Shown here: piece by piece, positions 56,801 through 64,000 of the stretch
Layout of the letters: every line of letters starts with the position of its first letter
Position numbering within the stretch: the stretch's first letter is position 1
Assembly: GCF_040954645.1 (NCBI RefSeq)
Contig: NC_092803.1
Location: 122,655,961-122,719,960, forward strand
DNA: 64,000 nucleotides
Source of the DNA: Diabrotica undecimpunctata
Lineage: Eukaryota; Arthropoda; Insecta; Coleoptera; Chrysomelidae
Direction of reading: 5' to 3'
Made by a program: the position numbers and the translations under genes
The notes under the pieces: model-generated
The model's database searches: none
Told to the model about the DNA's origin: nothing
Seen by the model: only the letters and a program-made list of their open reading frames with translations

Positions 56801-59800
56801 TTTATTGTATTATTTAATCTTTTCTTCAAATCCTTGTATGTATCTTTAAGCTCGAGGTTGCCCTGGCTTCTCGTATAATTCCTTCGAGCTCTGAGGCATC
56901 TCTCCCGTAGATCTTCTATCTCATCTGTCCACCAGTAGGGGGATTTTTTTCCATGTTTCTTCTTCTCGGTAGCCAATTTTGCCGCATTTTGTAGAGCTGT
57001 TCGAAGTTGGCCGAGGTCAGAAATCTCATCTTCATTTATTTTTCTGACCTCCGATAGGTACTTGTTTTTGTTGAAATATGATTTTGCTGTACCTATCGAC
57101 CGCTTTACCCCCCCTTTAACCTTTACCTCAAATTGTATATATTGGTGGTAGGTGAAGAGCTGATCGTCGAGTACATCCCACCCGTACACCTTCCTGGATA
57201 GCCCTTCGCTCGCGAATGTGATGTCAATGTGTGATTGGCTGGCCCCCCGTACGAAGGTTGGCTTATTGTTGTTCAGCACTTGGAGGCCAGCCTGGGCTAT
57301 CCATTCATTCCAGAGTTCCCCCTTTTTGTCGTTTATGGGGGAACCCCATTGTCTGGACTTCGCATTTATGTCCCCGGCGATCAGTATTTTTTTTTCGTTT
57401 CTAGCGGCACCCATTATTTCATTAACGATTGTTTCGTATCTCATCATAGAGATGTTTGGAGATACATAGCATGCCAGGAGGCTGAAATCCCTCAACCTAA
57501 TGAGTAAATGATTTCCTCCCCTGACAATGCTCTGCACTCCGACATCCCTATTTTTAATGAGCACCGCTACATTTTTCCCCTCGTCTTGTATCCACCCACC
57601 GCCTGTCGTTATCTTTTTGTTAGGTTCGGGTACGATGAGTAGATCTATATTTAGCTTGCAGGCTTTTGCGTAGATGAGGTCGTGCGCTCGGCGCGCCCTG
57701 CCTACGTTCACCTGCAAAATCCTTATACCAGGTTGATCTTTGGGGTTCATTATGGTTCAGTTCCCTGAGGTCGCTTCCGCAGTGGATTCGCGTCTTATAT
57801 TAAAATTAAAATTCTTATAGACTAGGATAAAAAAATAAATAAGTATAGATAAAATTAGTGTATAAATAAAAAGTTTATAAATATAATATGTATAAATAAA
57901 ATAAGATAGATAAAATATATAAATAAAATAAGAAATGTGTGTATATATAAAATTTTTAAATAAATAAAGTATATAAATATGTAAATATAATAGATAGCAT
58001 TTAGTGAATAACGGGGATATAATGTTGTAGTACTTGGATGCCTTTATCCATGAAAAGCTGAGAGAGATGGCTTCCTGTCCCGCCGGTGGGCTATATAGGG
58101 GCCCACTCGCGTTCTCCAGGGAGCCATCTCTCGCTTTTTCGTTTTCCTTTTTACATTTACCCACCCTTTGGGGGTTCCCTGTCTCCTCCCCTGCCATACA
58201 CTCACCTTCTATAGGCTGGGCACTGCATCCTATCCATTCTATGGCCTTCCTCGTTACAGGTGAGGCAGTATGAAGTGCTGTCGCACTGCACTGCTGTGTG
58301 CCCTGATTTTAAGCAGTTGTAGCAGCACGCTGCCCTGCTCTCACCTTTGCACTCATATGTGCTGTGGCCATAGTGAAGGCACTTGTAGCACCTTGTTGGG
58401 GTATATCTTTCACTGATAGGACATGATACCCAGCCTATAATTATGGAGCTGTATCTCCTCAATTCTTCAGCTGTTGAGGGGCGTACGGCTACGGTCGCCA
58501 CCTGCTCCCCATGTTTATTAGTTCTTAGCGTCTTAATATCTATTTCTTTTTTCGGTATTCCTGTGTACATTTTTATGGCACTTTGGAGTCGTTCCTCCGT
58601 CACCCCTGGATCCAAACCTGTTATGTTAAAAAAACATTCTTTGCGTCGGATTGCCATATTTAACCCTGTCATCCTTGTATCCATTTCTTTTCGTAATTTC
58701 TCTGCGGCCCCTTTGCCCTTTAGTTTTACTAGGATATCCCCCCCTTCTGTTTTTTTAGTCTATCTACTTTAACCCCTATCTTTCCGATGTTAATTTTTTG
58801 GTTCATTTGTTTCAGTACTTCCGTGTACGATTTGCCCCCTGTTTTGATTAGGAGGGCTTCCTCTTGCTCGTTCTTTACTCCTTTATCCATTTCTTTACCT
58901 CTTACTTGGATTTCCCATACGATGTTTTCTGCCCGGCCTACAAACTCCAGGGCTTTCCGTACCTCATCTTTATTTATCTCATTATTGATAACCACCCTTA
59001 TTGTTTCAGGTGGCTCTTTCCTTTCCCTTACCCGTTTGATGGCCTTCTCGGCCATTTCGTACATACCTTGTTTTTTTGGTTTGGCCACATATGTGTACCA
59101 TTCCCTTCTCTGGCTGGCTATGGAACTTTCGTTCCCGTTTTTTATATATTCTACATTTCCTTCTTCGCAGACCTCTATTAGTTCATGAACTTCCTCCCTG
59201 AGAGTACGTATCACGTCTTCTACCCCCCGTCTTTTATATCCTTTTTAGTTATTATAAGGCATTCTTTTTTAGTGATCGTCTCCTGTAAGCTCACCTGTTC
59301 CCATTTTGTCTTTTCAAATACTTTTTCTTCCCATTTCTTTTTTTGTATTTGATTGAAGCTATTTATATCTCCCCCTTTTTTTAAAGCGCTTATTATTTTT
59401 TCTGTTTCTTTTCTTTGCCTTTCTTGCAATAGTTTTATTTTACATTGCTCACACTTAGTTTCTTCGTCCTCCCCTTTTGCCGTTTTTTTTTACTTTGGCT
59501 GGTCTTAATCTGAATTGTGTTAATTTCTCCTATTAGTTTGCTTGTTTTGGCTTTTTGTTCCCCCTCGATGGGTCCTTTTCCATTTAGGATATCCATTACT
59601 TCTTTTAGTTTCCTCTGTATTCTTTCGCATTCCGTCTCCTCTTGGTATCTCTCGCTTTCTCTTTCTTCTTTCTTTTCTTTCTTGAGTTTTTTATTTATCT
59701 CAAAACTGTCTCTTTTCCTCTTTTTCTTTTCTTTTATCTCTTCTTGGTCATCATCGTCGAACAGCGAGGCTGTCAGGATGCTTTCCTCCAAGTTCTGCCA

Positions 59801-62758
59801 GTTTGTGGTTCCTTGCTCTTCATTTTTTTCTTCTTCCTCTATGTCCACCACATCTGTGATTTCTATTGATGATTCCTCCCCTCCTGAATTTTCTTCTTTC
59901 CCTTTGTCTTTTTTGTTCATTGCTCTTAAAATGTCCTCTCCCACCAACGTTGAATGTTTTGGAGGACCTGACCTATTCATCTTCGGCTGACTCTTATGCC
60001 AGTTCAGCATCTCTTCTTCGAATTTCTTTTGTTCTTCCGCTTCGCTCAATCTGCCGTCTTGCGGCTGTTCTACCCCATTCTCGTATTCATTCATCTTCAT
60101 TTCTTCCTTGTTCGTTTGCTTGTGTTCGTCATTGTCTTTTCTGTCCTTCTTTTTATGTGTAAAGTCCATGCAGTTCCCACGCGTGGGGACGTGCTATATG
60201 TCCGGCGCGGCAGTGCGCCCTTACCGCGCTAAGGCTAAGTTACTTCGGGAGGTCGCCAGGTATCCCGAAGGGATCGTTTGTGATGCTCTAACCCTCGCAT
60301 CTCTCATATCTTTGGCACGATGCCTTTCACCGTGATAGTGGGGATTTTTTATCGAGCTTTACTCCTCTAGAAAAATTTTTTATTTTTAAATTAAAACTAT
60401 TAAAAAATTTAGAATTTTTTAATATTGACGGAACTAAAAAAAAATTTTTTTGTTATTTTTTAGCAATAAAGACAAAGTAAATACATATAATAATTTTTTT
60501 GTTAAATTAAAAAAGTCATGCATTAAAGGGCATACACATATGCGAAGATCGAAGGGTATACAGATTTTTAAATAAAAATAAGGAGATTATGATAATGGAA
60601 AGTGTCCAAACATTAGCTATAATTCTCTTAACTACTGCTTTTATTCCAAAAAGCCTTCTAGAGAATATCATCAATATTAGTAAAGATAAATGTGTCCAAA
60701 AATTTATAGATATCTACTCCATCCAGCCTAGTGCTTGATAAAATGGAAAGCGTCCCCCAGAACTCAATTTTTTGATAATGTAGATATCTGGAATGAGTGA
60801 ATTTTTCCCTTAAAAAGAGTGAGAACTGCATATCTTAAAGATGAATCAGTATAATATATTATATTACATATTAATCTTCACAAATAATCTAGGTAATATT
60901 ATTGTTACACAAACTCAGCCCGATAACCAGGCTTATTTCATTACCATATTAAATGCATGATGTTTGATGTATATATTAAACAATATTTTGGGAAATATTT
61001 CCAAGATATATTTTTTTAAATAGCAATCTTAACTTTCAATCCCTGCCACTTTACTCTCCGATCATTTACGTGGCTTTCTTTTTTGTCATTTGCCCTGCAT
61101 TTTACTGTCTATAATACTTCTTTTCGGTAATCTCTTATCATCTATCTCCACTACCTGACTAGACAATCGATGTTTCTGGAGTCTAACGAATTTTGAGGTA
61201 AGTGTTTTTAACATAGTTAGTAAACTTCATGATTTTAATATCTAGATCTCCATAACTAATTTTCGGTGATCGGTCTAAAGACCTTCCTTGGAATTTTTCT
61301 CCCGAAAACTTCTAATTTTATTCTTGTATTTTCTGTCATCGCCCCTGTCTGACATCCATAACATACCATGGATCTAATAATGGTTTCATAGATCTTACTT
61401 TTCGATTTCCGATGTAGTCTCTGATGGTTTTTGAGTGAACTGGACCAGTCAGCGAGAGATATACCCTGATCATCAAAATCCTCAGCTACCGGACAATTCG
61501 CTATGGTGCCAGCAAGATGAAGCGCCACCGCATTGACAGACGAAGATTTTTAGAGTGGCCAGTTAGATCTCCTGATCTGCTCCCACTAAATTTTTTCTTA
61601 TGAGGACACCTTAAGTCTAAAGTTTACATTAATAGACCTAATAATATTGATGAACTTAAAGAGAGATTTAGGACCGAAATTAATTTAATTAATGCTAATA
61701 CCCTTAATATTGTTTTTCAAGAGTTTCAACATCGTCTTGCATATTGTCAAGAAGCAAATGGTTTGCAATTTCAGCATTTATTTTAATAGTTTTGTAGGTT
61801 TATTTAGTCCTGATTATATTTCTATAAATTACGTTTAGATATGAGTAAAATAAGCGACATAAGAAAAAATATGACAATCATATACAAAAAGATGCGTCGT
61901 GTTCGATATTATATAAAAATAAGGTATTACCATTAAAAAAATAATAATAAGAAGGATAATTGTCAAAACTTTATATGATGGAGAAAGAAGTGAAAACATT
62001 CGAAGACAGTACTAAATAGATCCAGTTAATACATGGATATACAAAAAAGGAGAAGATTCCGAAAATCGAACAGGCATTTTGCATATTAGGAGGAATCAAG
62101 AAAAAGAAAAAGAAATATCAGAGGTATTGGAGAATAATCTGGGGAGAGATCAAAGCAGGAATTTAGACTTAAGGTACTTGGTCCGAAGTCCACTAAATCA
62201 GGCACTTTATTTATGGCAGTAGGCCAGTAGGTTCTTATATTAACCCATCATATTTAAGATTTTTATCAATTATGGTTATCCATTTAAAGATGATGTTGAA
62301 CTTTTTTTTATCTTATTGTTAATTACATCCTTGTTTACAATTTTTTGCGTTTAAAAATAAATGCTGGATATTTGAATTTTCATTATTTTTTCTTGTATTT
62401 TATTGTTTTTTCTTTATAGATAATAATAATAATATTTTAGGCCAATGCAACAGTTTCGACTCAGGTCTATCGTTATCTCTTGCCCTATGGGGAAGATCTA
62501 AAGTATTAATGGTCATGAAAGAGTATTCATTAGCTTTAAATGATATTCAACAAGCTGTAAAAGAACATCTTCCGAATGTGTTTAAAGCCGAAGCTTACTG
62601 GAAGATGGCTGTGTGCTATAAAGCATTAAACGAGGGGCAGAAAGCCGAGGTTGCTTTTGAACTAGCCGAAAGATTAATGGACAGCAAGGAGAAAAAAGAA
62701 CAGCTACAACAAGATAGAGAAACTGAATTTAGGAGCATTAATAAGGGAACAAAAAAAG
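47844..62758 (+). CDS. SMYD4: SMYD4-like protein (TPR region of a SET/MYND lysine methyltransferase), first three coding exons
   Basis: Exon 1 is 47844-48035 (ATG in AAAAATGG context), exon 2 is 50922-51093 and exon 3 is 62441-62758. Junctions are GT-AG (acceptors TTTTTAG and ATTTTAG; donors GTAAAT, GTGAGT, GTATAAGT) and phases match, giving 227 codons so far. Exon 2 ends with ADTALEKGEMNKALMLYSQS, the first TPR helix pair. Exon 3 holds SLSLALWGRSKVLMVM, YSLALNDIQQAV and AEAYWKMAVCYKALNE, the further TPR units, then a charged coiled linker. This arrangement (LYSQSVLRAP ... LALWGRS ... YWKM..CY) is that of insect SMYD4 proteins, where MYND and SET domains follow; those exons would lie beyond the right edge. 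Intron 2 is 11.3 kb because of the R1 and piggyBac insertions. Confidence 0.7.
48036..48524. other. SMYD4-like intron 1, left part
   Basis: AT-rich intron. A unit of about 27 bp (GTATTATTTATTGAATAAGA) is present twice at about 48357-48410. No gene. Confidence 0.5.
48525..50515 (-). mobile_element. pogo/Tigger DNA transposon with TA target duplication
   Basis: The left end TA|CAGTAATATCCCGAACTTACG and, in inverse, the right end TA|CAGTAATTCCTCGACATACG form imperfect inverted repeats of about 25 bp, with further GCGTAAGTCG copies inside both ends. The TA duplications are 48523-48524 and 50516-50517. The 1,991-bp length and minus-strand transposase relic agree with Tigger. It lies in intron 1 of the SMYD4-like gene. 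Confidence 0.9.
48801..50222 (-). pseudogene. Tigger transposase (CENP-B-type helix-turn-helix plus DDE), internally deleted
   Basis: ATG at 50222. The 148-codon frame to 49776 has the basic start and CENP-B-like DNA-binding domain (RKTFSLECKLNVITDFESK, LSKKFNLSESTVRTIIKKK), then the CENP-B second domain ending WLQKAEKW. After frame changes come NIDETGLF (first Asp), LIIDNAPGHP (second Asp; near 49500) and PNTTSLLQPMDQGVIKTFK (third Asp; frame 49426-49046). 48801-49049 carries the acidic/helical C-terminus. Between the first and second Asp about 100 residues of the usual RNase-H fold are missing. Inactive, but a recognisable relic. Confidence 0.9.
50600..50735 (+). mobile_element. RTE LINE 3' fragment with (GAT)n tail
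   Basis: The plus strand reads AQDRQTWKAIVNAAKTHEEL-like residues in broken frame (compare the C-terminus of RTE ORFs), followed within 15 bp by seven GAT units at about 50707-50730. It is thus a severely 5'-truncated RTE insertion in the SMYD4-like intron 1. The left edge is uncertain. Confidence 0.6.
51094..52242. other. SMYD4-like intron 2, left part
   Basis: At about 51415-51506 the plus strand carries a 5'-truncated RTE (BovB-type) tail: an AMVIANVG-like reading followed by five GAA units, the same type of 3' end as the fragment at 53320-53505. The rest is AT-rich without recognised features. Confidence 0.5.
52243..54030 (+). pseudogene. piggyBac transposase relic, interrupted by an RTE fragment
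   Basis: An ATG at 52243 opens an acidic N-terminus (SDTDSLNDPEY...) interrupted by TAG. 52595-52831 carries the helical region (LHLTKTELKKYFEI...NTQFYWNSDVG), and further on IHKLRPVVEHLNNVYS and KLAIDEQLC, containing the first catalytic Asp. 52940-53317 has the core KWGFKLFLLCGVSGFAYKYK, YQIYFDNYNTALDML (second Asp) and VRRNRVPGCKLP. After the nested 186-bp RTE piece, frames with ILANAWILYRIIGK and a Cys-rich end (CKFP...CCKKCGLNLF) reach about 54000. The order matches a complete piggyBac transposase with many stops. Confidence 0.85.
53320..53505 (-). mobile_element. RTE (BovB-type) 3' fragment nested in the piggyBac relic
   Basis: It is bracketed by GAGTTTGTAGCT at 53308-53319 and 53506-53517, an exact 12-bp target duplication. 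The minus strand reads MEGKVEGRRGPGRRKCSWLK and then NVRDWTDM...AVVIANLQ, the C-terminal end of BovB-type RTE polymerases, and ends in GAAGAAG. The host frame of piggyBac resumes after it, so the RTE arrived later. Confidence 0.85.
54094..54108. repeat. Target-site duplication of the R1-clade LINE, 3' side
   Basis: GAATTTTTTAATATT, repeated exactly at 60412-60426. Confidence 0.85.
54846..57750 (-). CDS. R1-clade ORF2: AP endonuclease and reverse transcriptase (one frameshift)
   Basis: 57750-56689 is the endonuclease: ILQVNVGRARRAHDLI start, LIVPEPNKK (metal-binding Glu), IAGDINAKSRQWGS and SHIDITFASEG (catalytic His-Asp region). 56741-54846 is the polymerase and C-terminal domain: GKAPGPNGLPPEAIK, YRPICLLDCLGKFYERLI, QQYGFRKGRSTIDA, LLDIKNAFNSANW (first Asp), GVPQGSVLGPLLWN, AYADDLALLVEDD (Asp pair intact) and a CPECGVVDDAHVVFDC finger. 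The two frames overlap by 53 bp and join by a single-base slip near 56720, at a TTAAAG. Apart from this the 957-codon region has no stop, so the insertion is young or was conserved until recently. Confidence 0.9.
57751..58201 (-). other. AT-rich spacer between ORF1 and ORF2 of the R1-clade LINE
   Basis: Most of this spacer (about 57800-58010) consists of TAAATA/TATAAA-like simple sequence, similar in style to the A-rich part of the 3' UTR at 54640-54820. It is unusually long for R1-type elements, in which the ORFs commonly abut or overlap; an in-frame minus-strand frame (58197-57757) shows only low-complexity Tyr/Ile residues. Confidence 0.6.
58202..60169 (-). pseudogene. R1-clade ORF1 (gag-like nucleic-acid-binding protein), three homopolymer slips
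   Basis: There are four consecutive frames: 60169-59435 (highly charged Lys/Glu-rich N-terminus), 59429-59220, 59214-58729 (helical middle part with EVHELIEVCEEGN and RVRERKEPPETIR) and 58684-58202. The last carries RRKECFFNITGLDPG (the start of an RRM-like fold) and three knuckles CYKCLHYGHSTYEC, CYNCLKSGHTAVQC and CLTCNEEGHRMDRMQC. The joins are in a nine-A run near 59487, a six-G run near 59226 and a seven-G run near 58740; each needs one base. Without those slips it would be one chain of about 655 residues. ORF1 proteins coat LINE RNA. Confidence 0.85.
60412..60426. repeat. Target-site duplication of the R1-clade LINE, 5' side
   Basis: GAATTTTTTAATATT, identical to 54094-54108. Confidence 0.85.
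60427..61255. other. SMYD4-like intron 2, no assigned feature
   Basis: AT-rich sequence; no coding similarity recognised. Confidence 0.4.
61256..61440 (-). pseudogene. LINE reverse transcriptase C-terminal fragment
   Basis: The minus strand reads KSKIYETIIRSMVCYGCQTG, then ENTRIKLEVFGRKIPRKVF and RPITEN, the block after the RT thumb in RTE/CR1-like elements (usual form: KxxLYKTLIRPVxTYGxE ... FERKxLRxIxGPxxEN). Only about 60 residues remain. Confidence 0.7.
61541..61785 (+). pseudogene. mariner-like transposase C-terminal fragment
   Basis: The plus strand reads WPVRSPDLLPLNFFL, a TGA in place of Trp, then GHLKSKVYINRPNNIDELKE and a RLAYCQEANGLQFQHLF end with stop. WPxRSPDLxPLDFFLWGxLK is the third catalytic Asp region of mariner/IS630-type transposases; here the Asp of PLD is Asn. 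Similar WPARSPEL...DFFFGDHAKDLVY residues appear at the right edge (63910-63995). Confidence 0.75.
61786..62440. other. SMYD4-like intron 2, right end
   Basis: AT-rich; no gene. Ends in the pyrimidine-rich tract and ATTTTAG acceptor of exon 3. An alternative acceptor TTTATAG at 62419 would shift the frame. Confidence 0.5.
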
Positions 62759-63200
62759 GTATAAGTAATTTTTTTTAAAATTTCATAAACTATAGCATAT
62801 TTTAATAACATTTAAATATTTATGTTATTAAATGAACTGAAGCGCCGTTCTCGTTTCAAATACTTATTTAAAGGATATTTCATACGTCGATGTCCATTGT
62901 TTGAACTTTTTTTTGGTTACGGAAATATAATGGTGGACCAAGGTTTCATCAATGGCTATGAAACTGTGTTATGACAAACTTTGTTGGTCATGATTACTCG
63001 TGAACTAAGTCGACATATCAACTTATCTTGCCATTAACAATAAGTGATAAAATTTTCAGGTTTATTAATTTGTTAAGTTTTGTGGTGCTTGCGTGAATTG
63101 TTTGGTGATAAAGAAGAATTTAGTTTTCGTGAAGTTACGGTGTCAGTTAAATTTTAAATTTCGTGTAGCTGATTGAGAAACTTTTTTTATAGCTCAAAAT
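62759..63200. other. SMYD4-like intron 3, start
   Basis: Begins at the GTATAAGT donor. No recognised feature in the first 440 bp apart from T-rich stretches. Confidence 0.5.
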
Positions 63201-63202
63201 GA

Positions 63203-63470
63203 ATGGGTGTTCCAATTGACTTTGAGAGGGGTTTAGGAGACCGAATTATCGGGTTACGTAAAGCCGATCTATTGATAAAAAAGTTTCTAGGATATAGAAG
63301 TTTTAACAGATCTTCAAGAAGTATACTTCACACGCAGTGTGACCGAACGTGGACTCAGGACGCGAGGACATCGAGCGAGGGACTCTGGACGTCCCAGAAA
63401 TATTACGGAGTGACAAGATCGCCCATTAAGACTTCTGGTTCTAAGAGACAGATTAAGTATTATTGCTATA
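63203..63470 (+). pseudogene. Tc1-like transposase N-terminal helix-turn-helix relic
   Basis: MGVPIDFERGLGDRIIGLRK opens the frame, followed by RSFNRSSRSI and a RTWTQDARTSSEGLW stretch. The R.RIIGLR.A start and the W.Q..RT linker match the paired HTH domain of Tc1-type transposases; the second HTH is missing or scrambled. The frame continues to 63571 without similarity. The DDE end of a related element lies 440 bp further on. Confidence 0.45.
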
Positions 63471-63633
63471 ATAAAATAAAGAAATTGTTATTTTTGTTGC
63501 AGAAAGTTTTAAAAATGAGTCCCTACATCATTCAAATCAAGGTTGATATGAAAGTATATTTCTCAAATTGACAATTCGGTTTTAAATCAAACTTTTTGGA
63601 CATTGTCAATTATTTAACTTACAATAGTTAAAA

Positions 63634-63879
63634 ATGAATTTTAAAAAGGGAAGAACGGCTACACGTATGGATATTGATGAATGTAATAAGAACTGTTTAC
63701 TTATCATCGGCAACCAAAATAAGAGAGCATTTCAAAATGCAATGGATAGATTTAACATCAATGGTTCAGTGTTATATCGGACTAAAGAAAAAAGAAAAAC
63801 GATTAGAACAAAAGAAATTGAATTAATTGTTTTCATGATGTTTTCACTGGATGTTTGTTGTCTAGCGACAATTAAATAA
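63634..63879 (+). other. Uncharacterised 81-codon frame between transposase pieces
   Basis: An open frame with a basic, Asn/Lys-rich product. I do not recognise it. It lies between the HTH relic and the mariner-like C-terminal fragment and could be a piece of an insertion that split them; equally it may be chance. Confidence 0.2.
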
Positions 63880-63894
63880 GCAAATTTCTAATAG

Positions 63895-64000
63895 ATGAAT
63901 AGAAAGAACCCGTCTAATTCATTGGCCAGCTAGATCTCCAGAATTAGGTAAAGTCGACTTCTTCTTCGGGGACCATGCTAAAGATCTAGTGTACCGTGAA
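63895..64000 (+). pseudogene. mariner-like transposase C-terminal fragment at the window edge
   Basis: The plus strand reads RLIHWPARSPELGKVDFFFG, then DHAKDLVYR, equivalent to WPARSPDLxPxDFFLWGxLKDxVY. The catalytic Asp of VDFF is present. The sequence is cut by the window end. Confidence 0.65.

Larger units (their letters stand above)
54109..60411 (-). mobile_element. Full-length R1-clade LINE in SMYD4-like intron 2
   Basis: A 15-bp direct repeat (54094-54108 and 60412-60426) encloses 6,303 bp. On the minus strand the element starts with a 240-bp leader that is partly GC-rich, then ORF1 (60169-58202), a 450-bp AT-rich spacer, ORF2 (57750-54846), a 3' UTR of about 720 bp, and a poly(A) tail (T-run at 54109-54124 on the plus strand). 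The three CCHC knuckles in ORF1, the AP endonuclease and the C-terminal CCHC finger fit R1-type elements, here outside rDNA. The 1-base slips all lie in homopolymers except the endonuclease-RT junction. Confidence 0.9.

Noticed and set aside
59517..60335. Several plus-strand frames with Ser/Phe-rich products
   Set aside because: Antisense shadows of the Lys/Glu-rich ORF1 of the R1-clade LINE.
1..64000. CRISPR array, operon or bacterial origin
   Set aside because: No regularly spaced repeats of that type; spliced genes, tRNA with Pol III signals and eukaryotic transposons show animal nuclear DNA.

Overview
The window looks like TE-rich, AT-rich nuclear DNA of an insect, plausibly a beetle. 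This is an inference from the gene structures and from the mix of elements: Jockey, R1, RTE and Penelope retroelements, Gypsy, P, hAT, piggyBac, Harbinger, pogo/Tigger and Tc1/mariner. Splice sites are canonical GT-AG and there are no operons. Almost all of the 64 kb is transposon sequence in introns and intergenic DNA; only three host protein genes and one tRNA-like gene are visible.

Host genes. (1) The first two coding exons of a WDR33-like pre-mRNA 3'-end-processing factor lie on the minus strand at 8911-9236; the rest of the gene must lie beyond the left edge, so the tRNA-Asp-like gene (1893-1964) and the elements at 2.5-8.3 kb probably sit in its second intron. (2) A complete nine-exon CCT5 (chaperonin TCP-1 epsilon, 540 codons plus stop) lies on the plus strand at 18366-39225, with introns of up to 8.2 kb filled by LINEs, a Penelope-like element and a DDE transposase relic. 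(3) The first three coding exons of a SMYD4-like TPR/SET-MYND protein lie on the plus strand at 47844-62758 and continue past the right edge. Its introns hold a pogo element, a piggyBac relic with an RTE fragment nested in it, and a 6.3-kb R1-clade LINE bounded by an exact 15-bp target duplication.

Region by region. 1-8.9 kb: AT microsatellites, a tRNA, three MITE-like inverted-repeat elements, an ~860-bp near-perfect palindrome and a Jockey-like LINE tail. 9.2-18.4 kb (between WDR33 and CCT5): stacked DNA transposons, namely a 2.9-kb element with 21-bp terminal inverted repeats carrying a DUF7869-type gene, a Harbinger relic, an internally deleted P element with a THAP exon and a 9-bp flanking duplication, a hAT transposase relic, a Tc1-like inverted-repeat element and a hAT terminus. 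18.4-39.2 kb: CCT5. 39.7-41.6 kb: piggyBac and DUF7869 relics. 41.9-46.5 kb: a decayed Gypsy-type LTR retrotransposon. 47.8-64 kb: the SMYD4-like gene and its inserted elements.

The most striking observation is the Gypsy-type element at 41.9-46.5 kb. Downstream of the pol region and in the same frame as the RNase H piece, it carries an OARD1-like ADP-ribose macrodomain followed by a C-x7-C-x5-C-x3-H zinc finger, while its gag starts with a SAP-like motif and an 11-residue coiled-coil repeat. A retrotransposon with a macrodomain-CCCH tail suggests a link between the element and host ADP-ribosylation; this is an inference. A second general pattern is that many frameshifts in the element ORFs fall in A or G homopolymer runs, so some may be sequencing errors rather than decay.
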